From Trema orientale (taxonomy: Eukaryota > Streptophyta > Magnoliopsida > Rosales > Cannabaceae): a stretch of 64,000 nt of DNA. Under the pieces are notes generated by a model. That model was not told the origin of the DNA, did no database searches, and saw only the letters and a list, made by a program, of their open reading frames with translations. The position numbers and the translations under genes were made by a program. Location of the stretch: contig JXTC01000091.1 of NCBI GenBank assembly GCA_002914845.1, forward strand, positions 308,649-372,648, written 5' to 3'. Shown here in pieces: positions 23,633-35,788 of this stretch; position 1 is the stretch's first letter, and the number at the start of each line of letters is the position of its first letter.

Positions 23633-24970
23633 AGTAGGTCCATTCAAAATCTTCGCTTAACCACAGAAGTTACCAATTTGATGTGATTTTTTTTTCATGG
23701 TGCCAATCGAGGATTTAATTTTCCTCTACTATGCGGTACGGTGCAATTTATGGTTTGAGATTTTTGCCAGAATTTTAAGGATTTTGAAGAATGTGTTTAG
23801 TCTTGCATGTGCATTTTCATGATCTCTCATCAATTAATTGATTTCTTTATCAATCCGTGCTTTTGGTTCTTCTCTGTCGAGGCATGCAAAATGATGCAAG
23901 CTACATGTATACTCATTGCAAGACAGCATTAACCAAACATATATTATTTATTAGGTATAGCTTTATGCATCAACATATGCATAAAATATGTAATAGAGCC
24001 ATATGGCATGATCACTCTGAGTTCCTTTTTACTCCAAAATATTGCAAAAGTACATAAAAAGGTCAAGATAGATAGAGATATATGTAGTATGATATTTTTG
24101 TGGATCATTAACTAATAATTAGGCAATGAAACTCGAGATTAGGCAGCACTAGTACTTAAAGAAGATCAATCATTGAGGAAAAAAATCATATATATGCAAT
24201 CTCTCTTTTTACCTGAAATATGATCAACTTAATTATTTAAGACTTTAACTACCCTAGTCCTTCCATCAAGTGGGGCATACATACAAGTATTTATATTTGT
24301 AAAACAAGTTAGATGTGTACGAGAACAGTAAATTAGGGCAAGTTTAAAAGACATGATGGGGCCAAGCTGCAAACGACATCTATCAATTTCAGCTTAAGAG
24401 ATGAGACATCAAGAAAAAGATAATGGGGACGAGTGACGAAAGAGATATGCGAAAAAAAAAAGAAGCCGTCCCATACCACTATTTTCCCTTGGCTCTTGTT
24501 TAATATGTTATATTTTTTATATTCTTAAAATCCTCTTCCTGGTCCCATATTGGGTCTCTCTCTCTCTCTCTCTTCAATTTTTATTAATTTCTATCCCATC
24601 ACAATTTTCACGGTCACAAATAAGCTGATGACATGTTCCTATATAATTGATAATGGAGATTCTTTTACAAGATCCCGATCGAATGAGAAGAGACTAGACC
24701 TATTCATGATATATTTTGTATTATCTAATGATATTTTTCTAGGACTAGTTTAAATGAAACTTGGGAGTCTGACCAAATTAATGCAATGAACAGGTAAAAA
24801 CGAGAGTGCTAGCCATAGAGTATATACACATTTATATAAGCATAAACTAGATCGGGAAGGGAAAGAGAAAAACGTGAGAATTTGTTTGAAAATGGACAGA
24901 GCTTGCTAGGGGTAGGGGACGTATTTAGTACTGGCATATACATACAATTATGCACATAACTTTTGTGTGT

Positions 24971-25006
<36 letters not shown>

Positions 25007-25149
25007 GAACAGCGGCACCAGTTGATACATAATGACTTAACTACTAGGATCAAAGAGCCTCATCGTGAGTTCTCTTGATCGTTTTTTCTCCTAGCTAATT
25101 GGAAAGATGCCAATGGACATAATGGCCACTTGAAACAAAGACCATTACA
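23633..25149. other. Intergenic, with CT and TA microsatellites
   Basis: A CT run at 24556-24573 and TA runs at 24979-25004 are the only distinct structures. Short open frames lack codon bias. No gene recognised. Confidence 0.55.
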
Positions 25150-26068
25150 TGTTGGAGATGTTACTAAAAATTATTGCAAAAAATAATAAATCTAGAAATA
25201 AAAATAAAATAATATTATATCAATAATATGAATATTGTAGTAATATTAAACAAAGAAAAAATCACATAAATCATAATTAATTAACTACAACTAGGATAAT
25301 AACAATAATCGTAATTATAAAAAAATAATAAAAGAGTTTAAGAAAACCAAACCGAGTCTTGTGTTTCACACAATGTCCTTAAAACAGTTACACCTACTCA
25401 CCAGAGTGTTTAGAAGAATGCTAATAACGTCTGTTTCCTAGGATAAAACGGCTCACGAGTAACAAAATTATACCAAATTGCTACTCCTAATGAACTGATA
25501 TGCGCCCAAACACTATCACCAGAAAAATAAGAGACTCCACGAGAGAGTTTGAACAAGAAACTCAAAACCTCACTCACTACACTAACTGGCACAGAGAGAA
25601 TATAAGAGAGAAAGAATAAGCTGATCGCTAAGGAGGCCCAACACAGAGTGGGCTTTTCAGTCCGACATTCGTGCCCGCAGGATGCGTGGGCATACATAAG
25701 CGCATACTATTCGGTCTATGATTTGCACTCCTACTGCATACTACACAAGAGAGAGCCTCTCAGCTTATCAAGTTACTAACTAAAAATTAGGCAACTCTAT
25801 ATAAACTCCTTTTGGTTTGTATTTTTTTTTTTTTCATGTGGGACTTTAGTAAATTCCCACTCTTTTTCCTTCTCACTTAGCTCACTTTGGGTGACAATTT
25901 CTCATTCATCCTATTACCATTTTTAAGTAAGTAAATACTTGAATTTCATGTACTCACGGAGGAGAATACATATCAACAATAACCTCTCACTAATCTGTAG
26001 TGGGTCTCACTCATAAGTTTGTCTCAAAATGGCTAATCAAAATTGTGTAACATATCCATTTTCTAACA
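25150..26068 (-). repeat. Copia LTR, left arm (3' LTR of the remnant)
   Basis: On the minus strand it starts TGTTAGAAAATGG and ends CATCTCCAACA. Just outside, at 26069-26076, the minus strand reads GTGGAAAA, a short polypurine tract in the place expected for a 3' LTR. It follows the RNase H part of the minus-strand pol, so it is the true 3' LTR. Compared with 28355-29547 it lacks about 270 bp, including the stretch that holds the TATA-like promoter. Confidence 0.85.
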
Positions 26069-26689
26069 TTTTCCACATGAATGAAATTGATGACCTAAGA
26101 CACGACCGACATGGTGATAGAATTCGACGGTCGAAACCTGCATAGCATAGGTAGGTTTTACCCTTTAAACCACCCCTTGCGAAAATACGTTTACTTTACT
26201 AACTAAACAGTAGACGCGATATCCTTGAACTGTTCTATCATTTATGTAAATGATAACATATCTCACACTTGAATCTTCTTAACACTTTTTCAGTTCTTAC
26301 TATTATATTCATACGCCTGGTTCTGTAAGAGTTTAAGAAGAATTGTACTCTAATAATTTCCTTAGAAGCGGCCTTACTTTTCTCCCATATGTGATATCTT
26401 AATTAAAAGTAACCCGCATTACTCCACTCAAAACTCTAGTTTTCAACGCATAAGAATCATTAAAAGTATAACTTAACTTTTCTTTTTACGGGCATCACTA
26501 TTTCATCGAATGGACATGGAGAGATCCCCACAGTGATCCAACACAGTCTTTATAATTTAGTTGTCCCTTTTAAACTTAGATCTTGAGATCTCTAATCAGC
26601 TAGGTTGGGTATCCACTGTATCAACCTATTTTTCATGAGCTTTAATCTCATTCCCCTCGATGACTTTTCAGCTAACTCTTTATTTAACC

Positions 26690-26785
26690 CTTTGATTAGC
26701 AGATCCGCAGCATTATCTTTTAACTTTACATAGTCTAAAAAAATAACCCCAATTGAGAGTAGTTATCTTATGATATTATGTTTAT

Positions 26786-26822
<37 letters not shown>

Positions 26823-28354
26823 ATGTGCTCTTCTAATTACAGATTGACTATCATAATGTATGCAAATTATAGGCATATACTTTGGCTATCTTAGAATATC
26901 CTCTAAGAAGTGACGGAGCCATTCTGCTTCTTCCTCACATTTATCCAGTGCAATAAATTCAGATTCCATAGTGGATTTAAAAATAACAGTGTGTTTCAAG
27001 GATTTCTATGATACTGCTGCACCTTCTAGTGTAAACACATAACTACTAGTAGATTTTTAATCTTTAATATCAGATATCCAATTCCCATCACTGTAACCTT
27101 CAAGTATAGAGGGATATTTTATATAGTAAAGCCTATAACTATGGGTAAACTATAAGTATTTCAATACTCTTATAATCCCTTATCAATGCTTAGCTCCAGG
27201 ATTATTTGTGTATCTATTTAGTTTACTAACTACATATGCGATATCTGGTCTTGACTGCCTATCACTCTAGAGTATTTCACTTGAGAAACACTCTCTTCTT
27301 TATTCTTAGATAAACGTAAAGTTAAATCTACTAGTATTCTGGTAATTCCAGAATTATCTTTATCGAATTTTCTAAGAATATTATCTACATAATATGACTG
27401 AATTAAAACAAGCCCATCTAAAATTCTTGAGGTTTTCATTCCCAAAATAACATCGGCTATACCTATGTCTTTCATGTAAAATTTTGAATTCAACATATTT
27501 TTGGAAGACTTAATCATTTTATCATCACTACCAACAATGAGCATGTTATCAACGTAAAGACACAAAATGACATAACTATTTTCAGTGTCTTTGACGTATT
27601 CACATTTGTCACATTTGTTGATTTTAAATCTATTAGCTTTCATAGTGCTATCAAACTTTTCATGCCATTGTTTCGGGGGCTTATTTTAAGCCATATATGG
27701 ATTTCACCAACTTACAGACTTTCTTTTTCTGTTCTAATACAGAAAAACCTTCAAGTTATTTTATATAGATCTCTTTTTTCAGATCTCCATTTAGAAAGGA
27801 TATTTTTCATCTATTTGATGTATTTCGAGATTTCGCAGAGCAGCAATCACAAGTACTATTCCAATGGAATTTATTCTCATCACAGAAGAATAGGTGTCAA
27901 AATAGTCCAGACCTTCTTTCTGTCTATAGCCTTTAATTACAAGTCTCGCCTTGTACTTATCAATCGATATCAGCTTTTATTTTCTTTTGAAAATCTATTT
28001 TGAACCTAGTGATTTACATCCAGGAGGAAGGTCCACTAGTTCTCAGGTATGATTTAATAAGATAGAATCAATTTCGCTCTTAATAGCTTCTTTCCACAAA
28101 GGTGCTTCAGTAGAGCTTATAGTCTCAGTATATGTTCGAGGCTCATTTTCTAACAAGTATGTCAGAAAATTTGGATTTTTCTATCCTTGCTTTCTTGCTC
28201 TATCGAGGTTCAATCTCGGTTTCTTTATTATGATCTTGGTCCTAACTATTCTTATTAATAGTTTTATGTATTCGTTTCGATGAATTTGCTTCTTATTTAG
28301 ATTTATAATGAAATACATTCCTTGATTCCATTATCGGTTTCTTATGTATGAGTA
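26690..28354 (-). pseudogene. Ty1/Copia pol remnant (RT and RNase H)
   Basis: Reading the minus strand, recognisable Copia segments run in order. First come SEIDSILLNHT, ELVDLPPGCKSLGSK and YKARLVIKGYRQKEGLDYFD, the start of the reverse transcriptase. Next is a largely open part at 27230-27643 with LCLYVDNMLIVGSDD. The end is KDNAADLLIKGLNKE at about 26690-26730, the end of RNase H. Several stop codons interrupt it. The catalytic YVDD box reads YVDN, an Asp-to-Asn change that would inactivate the enzyme. Everything upstream (gag, protease, integrase) is missing, because an oppositely oriented LTR begins at 28355. Confidence 0.85.
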
Positions 28355-29547
28355 TATTGAAAAATGGATACGTTACACTATTTTGATTAGCCAATTTGAG
28401 ACAAATTTATGAGTGAGACCCACTATAGATTAGTGAGATGTCATTATTTATATGTATTCTCCTCCACGAGTACATAAAATTCAAGTATTTACTTACTCAA
28501 AATAGGAATAGGATGAATGAGAAATTGTCATCTAAAGTGAGCTAAGTCAGAAGGAAAAATAGTAGAAATTTACTAAAGTCCCACATGGAAAAGGAACACA
28601 AACTAATAAGAGTTTTTATAGGATTACCTAACTTTTAGTTCGTAACTTGATAAGCTGAGAGACTCTCTCTTGCGCGCGTACACAAGGGAGTGATTACAGG
28701 CTGAATAGCATGCGCTTATGTGCACTTACGCGTCCTGTGGGCATGAATATCGGACTGAAAAGCCTACTCTGTGTTGGGCCTCCTTTTGTGCGTTGATTTT
28801 TTTTCCTATCTTAAAGCCCAAAAAGAAGGTTCTAGAACTGCTGTAACTTTAGAAACATTTGGGACTTAAATATGATCTGCTCAAACATCGTGTAATAACC
28901 AATATTTAAAGGCCATTAGTTTCTAAAACAACCAGAAATGTTTTGGCATTATGGTCCAAAAACTACTAAAAATATTTTGCCATAATGGCTAGATTTCATG
29001 GCTGGTTTCCCTAGAGCACTATAAAAGGAGGCCATCTCCTTCACATTTCCACACACCAAAGCAATCAGCTTCTTCCTTCTCTCTTATATTCTCTCTGTAG
29101 TTGTTAAAAGTTAGTGTGGTGAATGAGGTTTTGAGTTTCTTATTTAAACTCTCTCGTGGAGTCTCTTATTTTTCTAGTGATAGTGTTTGGGCACATATCA
29201 GTTCGTTAAGAGTATCAATTTGGTGCATTCTTACTGCCCGTGAGTCATTTTATCCTGGAAAACAGACACCGTTAGCATTCTTTTAAGCACTCCGATAAGC
29301 AGACGTAACTGTTTTAAGGACATTGTGTGAAACACAAGACTCGGTTTGATTTTGTTAAACTCTTTTGTTATTTTTTTATAATTATGATTATTATTATTAT
29401 CCTAGTTGTAGTTAATTAATTGTGATTTGCGTAATTTGTTCTTTGTTTAATATTACTACAATATTCATATTATTAATATAATATTATTATATTTTTATTT
29501 CTAAATTTATTATTTTTTGCAATAACTTTTAGTAAGAGGAGACAGCA
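28355..29547 (+). repeat. Copia LTR, right arm, inverted relative to the left arm
   Basis: It is the same LTR as 25150-26068 but in the opposite orientation. It starts TATTGAAAAATGG (TGTTAG mutated) and shares 'gattagccaatttgagacaa' and 'gtgagacccacta', and near its end 'cattgtgtgaaacacaagac' and 'tattattttttgcaataa'. It keeps a part missing from the left arm, with TATA-like 'cactataaaaggaggcc' near 29019 and 'ctccttcacatttccacac' downstream. In a normal element both LTRs would point the same way. Confidence 0.85.
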
Positions 29548-29659
29548 AAGATTCCCTTTAGTGTAAAGGGAACTAATAATGAAATATAAGCCAATAGGAT
29601 AATATTAAGTATTAATCATGTGGGTAAGACTTGACTTTTCCACCTTACACGCCCACGCT

Positions 29660-29704
<45 letters not shown>

Positions 29705-31320
29705 GTTTAATTCATCCCATTAATTGCCAATCTCTGCTTTCGGCTTAACATCATAGCATTTTCATGTGGGCTAGATCATGACTAGCTAGCTAGGCCATCC
29801 ATACATTGTGATCAAGGTCGCATTAGAGAGTTTATTCAAGGTGAAATAAACAAAGTCTTTTTGAGCAATAATATTTTGTTGGTCCTCCCCAACCCCAAAA
29901 ACCACCACCACAAAAGTAACCTCTTTTGATCGAGATTTCACCTTAGATTTAGTATGGAGTACTCCTGTGTAACATGAGTGGGATAAGACCACGATTCACG
30001 TGTCAGAATTTCAATTCATTATCCGTGTTACTAATTAATATTGACACCTGTCACCATCGAATTTTTTTCAGTTGTTATTGGGAAAAAAAAAAGAAAAAAA
30101 AAAAACTGTCACATGGATCGTAAATTAATAACGCTGACATTATGTAAAGTTTTTTTCCTTTCGTGTAAATACGATGTGAAAGTGTTATAACATTTACCAA
30201 GTAGCTTTACGGATGATATTATTTAGATTACAAGATATCAATGACATGGATGTCCATATTGAAAAAAAAAAGATCAAAATGATCCGATTTAGACGAGCTC
30301 TCATTATTTGGTATGTAAAATTTGATTCATAAAAAGAGGGGAAAAAAAAAAGAAAAAAAAAAAACTCAAGTTCGTATACGTGTGTACTAGCTAGCTAGCT
30401 AGTAATTGGACCATTGTTTAAGTGGGTGGCAAACGTTGACATGAGGAGAGTACGTTGGTATACATATACATGTTGTAGACTAGTCGTACTAGTACTAGTG
30501 GTCGGCCAAGAGAAAACTTGCAGCTCTAGTTATGTGCAAGCAACCAGCTGTATATTAGCTGCAAAGCCAAAAACAAGAATGGACGCATTACATAAAGGTT
30601 TTCAAGGCTTAAAAAGACTCAAAGTAAAAGGTTTCTGCTTCAACCTTTTTCTTTTTCTCTCTCTCTTTTAAGATTAAAAGGTAAATCGTTATGAATCGAC
30701 ATGCACTTATTTAGAGAAGATCTTGGCTATAAATCTTTCTGAACAAATATATACAAACATAGATATATAGGTTTTAGATATAGTTTGGTTGAGAGACCGG
30801 TCTAGTCACATTTGTTTTGCTAATTTAAAACACAATTTTCTTATTCATGCTGGAGAAATATAATCTGAATTGCAAAAATATGTGACAGGACCGATGTCTG
30901 AAAGGAAGTTGTTACATCCGTGTATATATATATAGGACTCACCCAATAGCTATTTTCTTTTTTAACTTATAAAAATCATTATTTGAGTCTATGTATATAT
31001 GGTAGAAGTCGAATGGAATTTAGTACTGTAAATGACTGGAAGGCAGATAGTGGACATGAGAGACAAAACGAAAAAAAGCATATTAACTTTAATAGGCCTA
31101 AAGAAAATTCCACCAACTTGCGAAGAGCATATAACGCCCTTGTGACAGTTATCGACTAATTTCTGTCCATGTATATGTGACATTTATATTTATAAACTGA
31201 CTAATATTGGAGGCACTATCTTTGTCTATCAATTTTGTGTGTCACATTTGACTTGACATCTTATAAGGCATCATACAAGTTGTATTTTTGTGGTGAGATT
31301 GTGATTGCAGTTAGTTTACA
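29548..31320. other. Intergenic, with TA microsatellite and CTAG repeat
   Basis: A TA tract spans 29665-29701 and a 'ctagctagctagctag' run lies near 30389. Open frames here lack coding character. No gene recognised. Confidence 0.55.
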
Positions 31321-33343
31321 CATTACTAGAAAAATCACATTTCACATTACTTTATATGTGACGTCTATTAGATACCACGTCATCTGTCAAAGTAATGTGT
31401 AGGTGACCACCGTAGTAAGTACAGGATTTTCACTCGCTTCATGTCTACGACATCGCTTTATAAATGACGTCGTAGACTTACGACGTCACTTCATAAGCGA
31501 CATGAAAATATATTCCAAGAATTTTTTTAATTTAAATTCATTAAAACTCTCTAGATTTCATTTATATTGCAACAAAATTACAATTTTCATCGAATCACAT
31601 AGCAAATACTACTAGAACCACCTCAACCTATGTACATATAAAGTCCCAAAAGCTCCAACATTAAATACCCCAGAAATGTAAAATAAGTTTCATTACTAAA
31701 CTACTAATAACTAGGTCTTAGAATCAATACGAAACTACATCAACCTATGTTCATATGAAGTCCTAAAATCTATAATACAAATAAAGAAATACGGAGAATC
31801 TTGTCAGGTGAGATAATTCAAAAGCTCAGCACCCCATTCTTCACGAATTGCATTAAAAACACATATTTATTAAATCATGGTTATAGTCCCAGACCACAAA
31901 AAAAACCTAAAAACTAATAATCCAAAAGCAACCGATTGTTATAGTCCCAGACCACAAAAAAAACTAAAAACACACATCTATCAAATCGTAGGAACATTAA
32001 AAATAAAATTGAAAAATATTAAAGATTATACAAAATATGTAGAAATCACCAAATGATCAATCCAATTTTCAACTGCAACAAACAAAAAATAACATATCTT
32101 TTATTTTTCTTCCACGTTAAAAAAACGAAAAATTCCAAAATGTCAATTGTAAAAAATAAAAAACCTAAACATAAAATGAAACTTAAAATTTAACATGTTA
32201 AAAATACACATGTACATATATATGCTGTGAAATGGACTTAAAATCTGAAATATGAAAAGCAAAAAAAAAAAAAAAAAAGTTTTAATTTACAATACTAAAT
32301 TTTTCACACCTTATTCAAATATACAATAACAACAATATACAACAAATTTTTCACATCAGAGAGGAAAAAATTTAAAATATCTTAAATCTTAAATCTAAAC
32401 TAAAAGATCTAACATTTTGCAAAAATATTCGATCTAAATCAAATTCCATGGCTACATTATATAAAATCTAGTAAAAAAATGAATCTTTTAAGCTTAAAGT
32501 ACCTTAAATTGCCAGAATCTATGGTAGAAATGGGAAGAGACGCGACGGTTGCTGTAGTGAAAAAAAGGAGAGACTACTCTCTTTCGAAATGGGATCTGCA
32601 TAAGAAAAATACGAAAAAAAATAAAAAAATTCTTAAATCTTAAATCTAAACTAAAAGATCTAATATTTTGAAAAACTATTTGGTTTAAATAATATTCCAT
32701 GGCCACATTATATAAAATCTAATGAAAAAATTGAATATTTTAAGCTTAAAGTACCTTAAATCGTCGGAATCATGTGGAAATAGGGAGGAGCGCGGCGGCT
32801 GCCGTAAAGTGAATGACTCCTTCGAAATGGGATCTGTATAAAAATCTTAACAGAAAATAAAATAAAACACTATATGATATCGCGCCATGGGCGACGTCAT
32901 TAATCCCCTTTTCATGTCGCTTTTAAAGTGACGTAGTAAACTTATTTAAAAATAAAATAAATAAAACACTATACGATATCGCTTTATAAGGGACGTGGTA
33001 AACTTATTTAAAAAAATAAATAAAAAATAAAAACTGAACTTATATAAAACAGAATAAAATTAAAAAATTAAAAAAATATGTACGACGTTGCTTAACGTCG
33101 CCTAAAAAGCGACGTCATATAGTAATTTTCAACGTCGTATTTTATGCGACTTGATATACCTATTACGTCGCTTTTCCAACAGCATGCACCTTTCTACCTC
33201 GACACCGAAAACGCGACGTAAAAAATGGAGTGCTCTAGTACATCGCTCTTTTCGTGACGTTATAGTCCACATTTTTTTCACGTTGCACGACTTCTCAACT
33301 AGACGTGGAATATAATGACGTCGTAGCCCCTTTTATAGTGGTG
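31321..33343. mobile_element. CACTA-like non-autonomous DNA transposon
   Basis: The left end reads CATTACTAGAAAAATCAC and the reverse complement of the right end reads CACCACTATAAAAGGGG, both near the plant CACTA terminus. A 3-bp direct repeat ACA flanks the element (31318-31320 and 33344-33346). Both subterminal regions are packed with short motifs in both orientations such as GACGTCGTAG, GCGACGTCAT and TCGCTTTATAA, the dense subterminal repeats typical of CACTA elements. There is no transposase, so it would depend on another element. The centre is A-rich and holds a tandem duplication. Confidence 0.7.
32381..32841 (+). repeat. Tandem duplication of about 220 bp inside the CACTA-like element
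   Basis: Copy 1 (32381-32600) and copy 2 (32632-32841) share 'cttaaatctaaactaaaaga', 'attccatggc', 'cacattatataaaatcta', 'taagcttaaagtaccttaaa' and 'cgaaatgggatctg'. The less conserved middle contains a GC-rich piece ('gcgcggcggctgccg' in copy 2). Confidence 0.85.
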
Positions 33344-33346
33344 ACA

Positions 33347-35788
33347 CTTTGTGTTTGAAGATTGCCACATTAAAATGGTAAATAAAGTGGTAAGTAAAAG
33401 TAGATCCACGTGTATTATTAATATTGTCAGGCTTTCAAGTTTGAAACGTAAATATCAGCCAAAAAAGAAAAAACAGATGTTTTTGTAGCGAATATCTTTT
33501 ACAAAATTTATAGATGAATTGCAGTAATTTAATAAAATAAACAGATAATTACAAAGGTAGCCACTTGATTTTGACTAAACTAGACAATCTATCTTCAGTG
33601 TTTGAAAACGACAAAATCCTCCTCTAAGAGTTCGTCTTGTAAATAAATTTAGTTACAAGTCAAAATCAAAATTAAAAAAAAAAAAAATTCCCTTAACCAA
33701 AACCTAAGTCAAACTTAAATTTAAATTAAAGAAAGCAAGAAAAAACCTATAATTTTCTACTTTTAGTATTTTCAATTTTGACCCTTTTTTTAATACATGT
33801 GATGAAAAAATGGACAACCTATAAACCATTTATAAAACAAAGATTTATATTGCCATATCATTATTTAATGAAAATTTTAGAGTTCTAAAATTTTCCCTAA
33901 TTCGACCTCTGTTGAATATTTTTGACCAATTCAAAAAAGTCAAAAGTGAATGAGACGACGTTGGGATAGCGACCGACCATGTTCGACTGCAATCGAACGG
34001 ACATTCAACCTAGTCGAACGCCGGTCCAAAAATTTTCAATTGGTGGCTTCGACCTTAATCGAATTATTCGATTATGGTTAAACAATGGTTCAGCCCTAAT
34101 TGAAAATTTTCGTTTGGGGTTAAAATTTTCTAACCGCCGGTCGAAAATCGATCGGAATAACCCGGAGAGGCAGCAGAACAAGTTTGACCACTAGTCGAGC
34201 GGAGGCACTACCGGGGTCAGGATCGGGACCGACGATAATGGCGGAAGTAGTTTGAAATTTTTCGAGAAAGAGTATATTTTAGAGTTTATTAGGGAATAAG
34301 GTTTCCAAGTTATTTTACATATTTGATATAATAATAGGAGGTAGTTTTTTTTGTACCTATCCCTACAATAAATGGGAGCTTAAGCACCAGTTTTGACATG
34401 AGTGCCAACAACCATAAGTGTAACCCTAGCTAGCTAGCTAGGTGTTATGACAAGGTGATATAGGTTTTGCAGATAAAAAGGTGTCCTAATATACCAATAT
34501 AGGTAGTAGTTGGCTTGCCTTTTAGTTCGATTCCAAAACCACTAACATTCAATCCATTGAAACTTGACTAAATAAGATAGATAAAGCATTACAAAGAGTG
34601 GTGCACAAATTCTCCATGATGCTGAACTTTGAAAGCAACAGGTGGAGGGGGGGTGTGGGTGTGGGGGGGAAGCAACAGGTAAAATGTAGACCAATATATA
34701 AAAATATGACAAGTTGGAAATTATGTGTAATACTAGGACACACAATTCACATCTAAAAGTTACTCGTAATGATTTTTCATTTAGAATTTATTATATTTAA
34801 ACTACAAATTCTTTCTTAGTAAAAACGTACGCCATGTATATGAGTAGTTAAAAGGCAAGCTACATAATTATTTATAACTTGTAGGTATAAATTTTGTGCC
34901 CCTAACCTTACTCGGTTATTATTTTAGTGGACAATTAAAAGTAAGAAGGTTCCTCACCAACACCATATCAAAAAAAACCTAGACAAATTTCATTTTAACT
35001 CAACAAACCGCATAGAATGTTCTTAAATCTCAGATTATACGAGTGATAAATTTCAAGTACTAAAACTTGGTCTTTTTTTTTTTTTGGGTAATAAAGTACT
35101 AAAACTTGGTTAATTAAGAAATGAATTGGTAATCTACAAATTTTTACCACAAAAGTAGCCCTATTTTGGGGTCTATGTTCATTTTTTTCCTCTCCAAACT
35201 CTGCCCTCATTGTCTAGCATAATTCAAGTTGGACCTTTGCTTTGTCATGATTGAGTGTATGTGCAGCAGTACAGACAGAAATCCTTCAGCATCTTAAGAA
35301 AGATTTAGACAAAATTTTTCCGAAAGAAAACACCAATTTTAACATTTGCACTTATTTTGATGTGTGTATATATATATATAATATATATACATATCGACTT
35401 ACTATTCATTTTCCCAGAGACAAAATTCTAGTCCAATAGTTACAATGCTATTTTCTATTCCCTTCTTTCATGATGAGCATTTGACCAGATACTGATATTT
35501 CATCTGATCAAAGATTTACAGATCATATTCAATGCCTGAATGAGATATTTCATTGTTCTTAACTCTTATACATGTTGTTTCACAGACATATATATACATG
35601 CAAAAAATGAGACCCTTCTTCAGGAAATATCAGGCTAACTGATTAAGCAGCAGGCAAGAGCAGATCAGTATAATCAATAATTCTTCTAAATGCCCTTTGT
35701 AATGATTTTTCCCATTTTGCAAAAAGTGCAAGCTATATAGCTTTGGGGGACCATAGGAATCGGATAAGCATGTTGGTATACTCACTCA
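33347..35788. other. Intergenic and 3' flank of the PIF gene
   Basis: Most of this is plain AT-rich DNA. 33950-34270 is more GC-rich than the rest, with repeated 'gtcgaac' and 'tcgaa' words, but gives no convincing protein. The G-rich '(g)7tgtgggtgtg' patch near 34647-34672 is another local oddity. 35260-35788 probably holds the 3' untranslated region of the minus-strand PIF gene. I could not place its polyadenylation site. Confidence 0.5.

Noticed and set aside
27662..28003. Plus-strand open frame of 113 codons
   Set aside because: It is the antisense shadow of the Copia reverse transcriptase on the minus strand.
29019..29060. TATA-like element 'cactataaaaggaggcc' as a host gene promoter
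   Set aside because: It is the promoter part of the Copia LTR. No host gene follows downstream.
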